Shown: positions 5,118-6,397 of the stretch, in pieces
How the letters are laid out: every line of letters starts with the position of its first letter
How positions within the stretch are numbered: the first letter of the stretch is position 1
Assembly: GCA_029262715.1 (NCBI GenBank)
Contig: JAJCYX010000465.1
Span: 1 to 6,397 of the forward strand
Length of the DNA stretch: 6,397 bases
Direction: 5' to 3'
Source of the DNA: Chloroflexota bacterium
GTDB taxonomy: Bacteria > Chloroflexota > Dehalococcoidia > Lucifugimonadales > Lucifugimonadaceae
Translations under genes and position numbers: made by a program
Notes under the pieces: model-generated
Seen by the model: the letters and a program-made list of their open reading frames with translations, nothing else
What the model was told of the DNA's origin: nothing
Databases searched by the model: none

Positions 5118-5936
5118 TCAAATCCGCCCATCGTCCCCCCAAAGAATCAGGTCGCTCATCCCAACAGCGGTTCTGTTTCTTACCCAGTGCGGGAATGCGC
5201 CAAGTAGTTCGGGCCATCCCGGAACCGTGGTCAACGGGTATTGCCTCCACACTATTGCACCCAATACATGCGGGAATGGGTTCATCGCTGCTTGAGCAAA
5301 GCTGGCCCAGCTAACACCTAGTGCAGACCGTGGCGCGAGGGAGAGCAATCCCGGCGAGCTTGAAGGTAACTGCCTGTTCAATTTCGCTGCGATCCCGTTG
5401 ACTCTTGGCCAATACTCTTCATCCTCGTGCTCCATCCATGCCGCCACTCCATCAATGGCAGTAATGACATGCGAAGGCCGATGATCCGGGGCGAAGCACT
5501 CGACAAATACTTGTTGGCTGCGCACTTCTACAACGCAGTCGGCAACGGTCGCACCTTCAACTGATTTTTCTAACGCAACTAAACGGTGCTGTTTCGCCAA
5601 CCATGCCGCCGTAGTTACATGATGAATAGTTGATATAGCTTGGGCATGAAAGCCTCGGAATCCGGCCCTCAACTTCGCGAAGCCTGGCACGTCGGAGATG
5701 ACCTGTAAGAGCCTCTCCAGCTTCGACAAATACCCGCGGGTTGTGTCGTTAGGCAACTCTGCGAGTTGTCGCGGGAACGTCGTGTCCAACGACTGCGCAT
5801 AGTCTTTATTGGCCTCGCGTTCGACATATGAATGGCCGAACATTCGCGAGAGAAGGGGGCATTCTCGCTGGAGATACGTCCATACCTGTTCCGGCGAGAG
5901 CAGGTCATTGTTCTGGTCAATTCCGGGCATGTTCAT
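5118..5936 (-). CDS. Hypothetical protein (272 aa), weak nuclease-fold pattern
   Basis: The 272-aa soluble protein has no signal peptide or membrane span. Residues 1-90 are mostly helical. Residues 95-150 run helix then strands: AAWLAKQHRLVALE (110-123), then VADCVVEV (131-138), QQVFVECF (141-148). That order resembles PD-(D/E)XK nuclease-like folds, with Asp133 and Glu146 in the acidic positions. The expected Lys two residues after Glu146 is Phe148, so it is inactive or not a true member. The later part (190-230) has SSPGLLSL and HVLGAIVW strands. GAGG lies 4 nt before the ATG at 5936 and also suits the ATG two codons later. It sits right of the tRNA-like fragment, possibly in flanking host DNA. 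Function unknown. Confidence 0.65.
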   Translation of the reverse strand: MNMPGIDQNNDLLSPEQVWTYLQRECPLLSRMFGHSYVEREANKDYAQSLDTTFPRQLAELPNDTTRGYLSKLERLLQVISDVPGFAKLRAGFRGFHAQAISTIHHVTTAAWLAKQHRLVALEKSVEGATVADCVVEVRSQQVFVECFAPDHRPSHVITAIDGVAAWMEHEDEEYWPRVNGIAAKLNRQLPSSSPGLLSLAPRSALGVSWASFAQAAMNPFPHVLGAIVWRQYPLTTVPGWPELLGAFPHWVRNRTAVGMSDLILWGDDGRI

Positions 5937-6112
5937 CGGCCTCGTTCCACCACGCCAGCCAGCTTGAACGGCACGGCTGTTTGCAGGTCACAATACGAGG
6001 ATGGTTCAGGATTGCACCCCGGTCACAGGTGCTACCCAAACGCTGATACTCGCCAAGACTTGACCCTGTTGCCGCACCGTTTCTATCAGAAAACATTCTT
6101 GGTAATCACGCT
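5937..6112. other. Intergenic region
   Basis: Between the two minus-strand genes I see no supported gene, terminator-like hairpin with a T-run, or tRNA. Open plus-strand frames here run antisense into both neighbouring genes and look like shadows. Confidence 0.5.
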
Positions 6113-6397
6113 CTATGGGCTGGGAACCTCCCACAAGAGATCACCGTGCTCATAGGTGCTCGCAAAGAAATGCGACGGATATGCCAGGAACTTGGGCGTT
6201 GATCCTCCGGGCACATCGAAACGGTAGCTTCGCGTGATTGCATCCCCAGGAAGAACGTTGCCGAAGAACCCGTATTGGGGGAGGCCACCTGATGTCTGAT
6301 AGTAGGTCTTGAATGAGCCTTCGTCGATCAGGTCGTCGGTGTTGTTCGCCAATGTGTACGTGATCGTCACGGTGGTGACATTGCCCGCCATCTCAAC
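6113..6397 (-). CDS. DUF4352-like protein, C-terminal part (5' end outside window)
   Basis: The visible part reads TVTITYTLANNTDD, then SFKTYY, LPGDAITRSYRFDVPGG and KFLAYP, ending in GDLLWEVPSP. This resembles the end of DUF4352-type immunoglobulin-like domains, which are usually exported or lipid-anchored proteins of Gram-positive bacteria. The domain's N-terminal strands and any signal peptide are missing. The frame stays open to the window edge, and the ATG at 6391 has no Shine-Dalgarno sequence and falls where an internal residue is expected. So it is probably a truncated view of a longer gene. Its ligand and role are unknown. Confidence 0.6.
   Translation of the reverse strand, partial: VEMAGNVTTVTITYTLANNTDDLIDEGSFKTYYQTSGGLPQYGFFGNVLPGDAITRSYRFDVPGGSTPKFLAYPSHFFASTYEHGDLLWEVPSP

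Noticed and set aside
5014..5314. Open frames on both strands around the 3' end of the 272-aa gene
   Set aside because: They are out-of-frame or antisense shadows of the 272-aa gene with no ribosome site.
5828..6155. Plus-strand open frames of 72 and 107 codons
   Set aside because: They run antisense across two minus-strand genes and the gap between them, and have no Shine-Dalgarno sequence or domain.
1..6397. CRISPR array, insertion sequence, integrase or rRNA gene
   Set aside because: No regularly spaced repeats, transposase or integrase motifs or rRNA sequence were seen on either strand.

Overview
The window looks like an accessory stretch from an actinobacterium, possibly a mycobacterium-like host. 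The signs are a moderately high G+C content by eye, GTG/TTG starts behind GA-rich Shine-Dalgarno sequences, small actinophage-like genes, and a terminator with a G/C-rich stem. The genus is an inference. Gene density is low, many genes are small and unrecognised, and there are several decayed-looking pieces. This suggests the edge of an old integrated element or genomic island rather than core chromosome.

Layout, left to right. Positions 1-598 hold no supported gene. A small 62-aa gene (599-787, +) with a good Shine-Dalgarno converges on the best-recognised gene, an SDH/SppA-like Clp-fold serine protease (794-1894, -). The two stop codons sit inside one hairpin. Next on the minus strand come a possible 34-residue single-span membrane peptide (2106-2210) and a HicB-type antitoxin remnant (2213-2539). 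The remnant keeps the DNA-binding half but has lost most of the N-terminal domain and has no hicA partner. A short membrane ORF with an HELFH motif follows (2750-2938, +), and then a well-formed 73-aa gene (3015-3236, +) that ends in a strong intrinsic terminator.

Two small minus-strand genes (3276-3512 and 3546-3758) may form an operon. The second overlaps, antisense, the start of a plus-strand 116-aa ORF (3703-4053). The 247-aa minus ORF (4046-4789) is unrecognised. Its start region looks frameshifted relative to another open frame that reaches 4866. Between it and the next gene lies a tRNA-Arg(TCT)-like 3' half (about 4957-5000) with no matching 5' half, which is the usual footprint of integration into a tRNA gene. 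To the right are a 272-aa minus gene with a weak PD-(D/E)XK-like pattern that lacks the catalytic lysine (5118-5936), and the C-terminal end of a DUF4352-like exported protein (6113 to the window edge).

The genes do not form an obvious single pathway. The most coherent reading is that the left side is a decayed mobile element bounded near 4957-5000 by a displaced tRNA 3' end. No integrase, transposase, CRISPR array or rRNA was seen, and I did not find a convincing complete new system.
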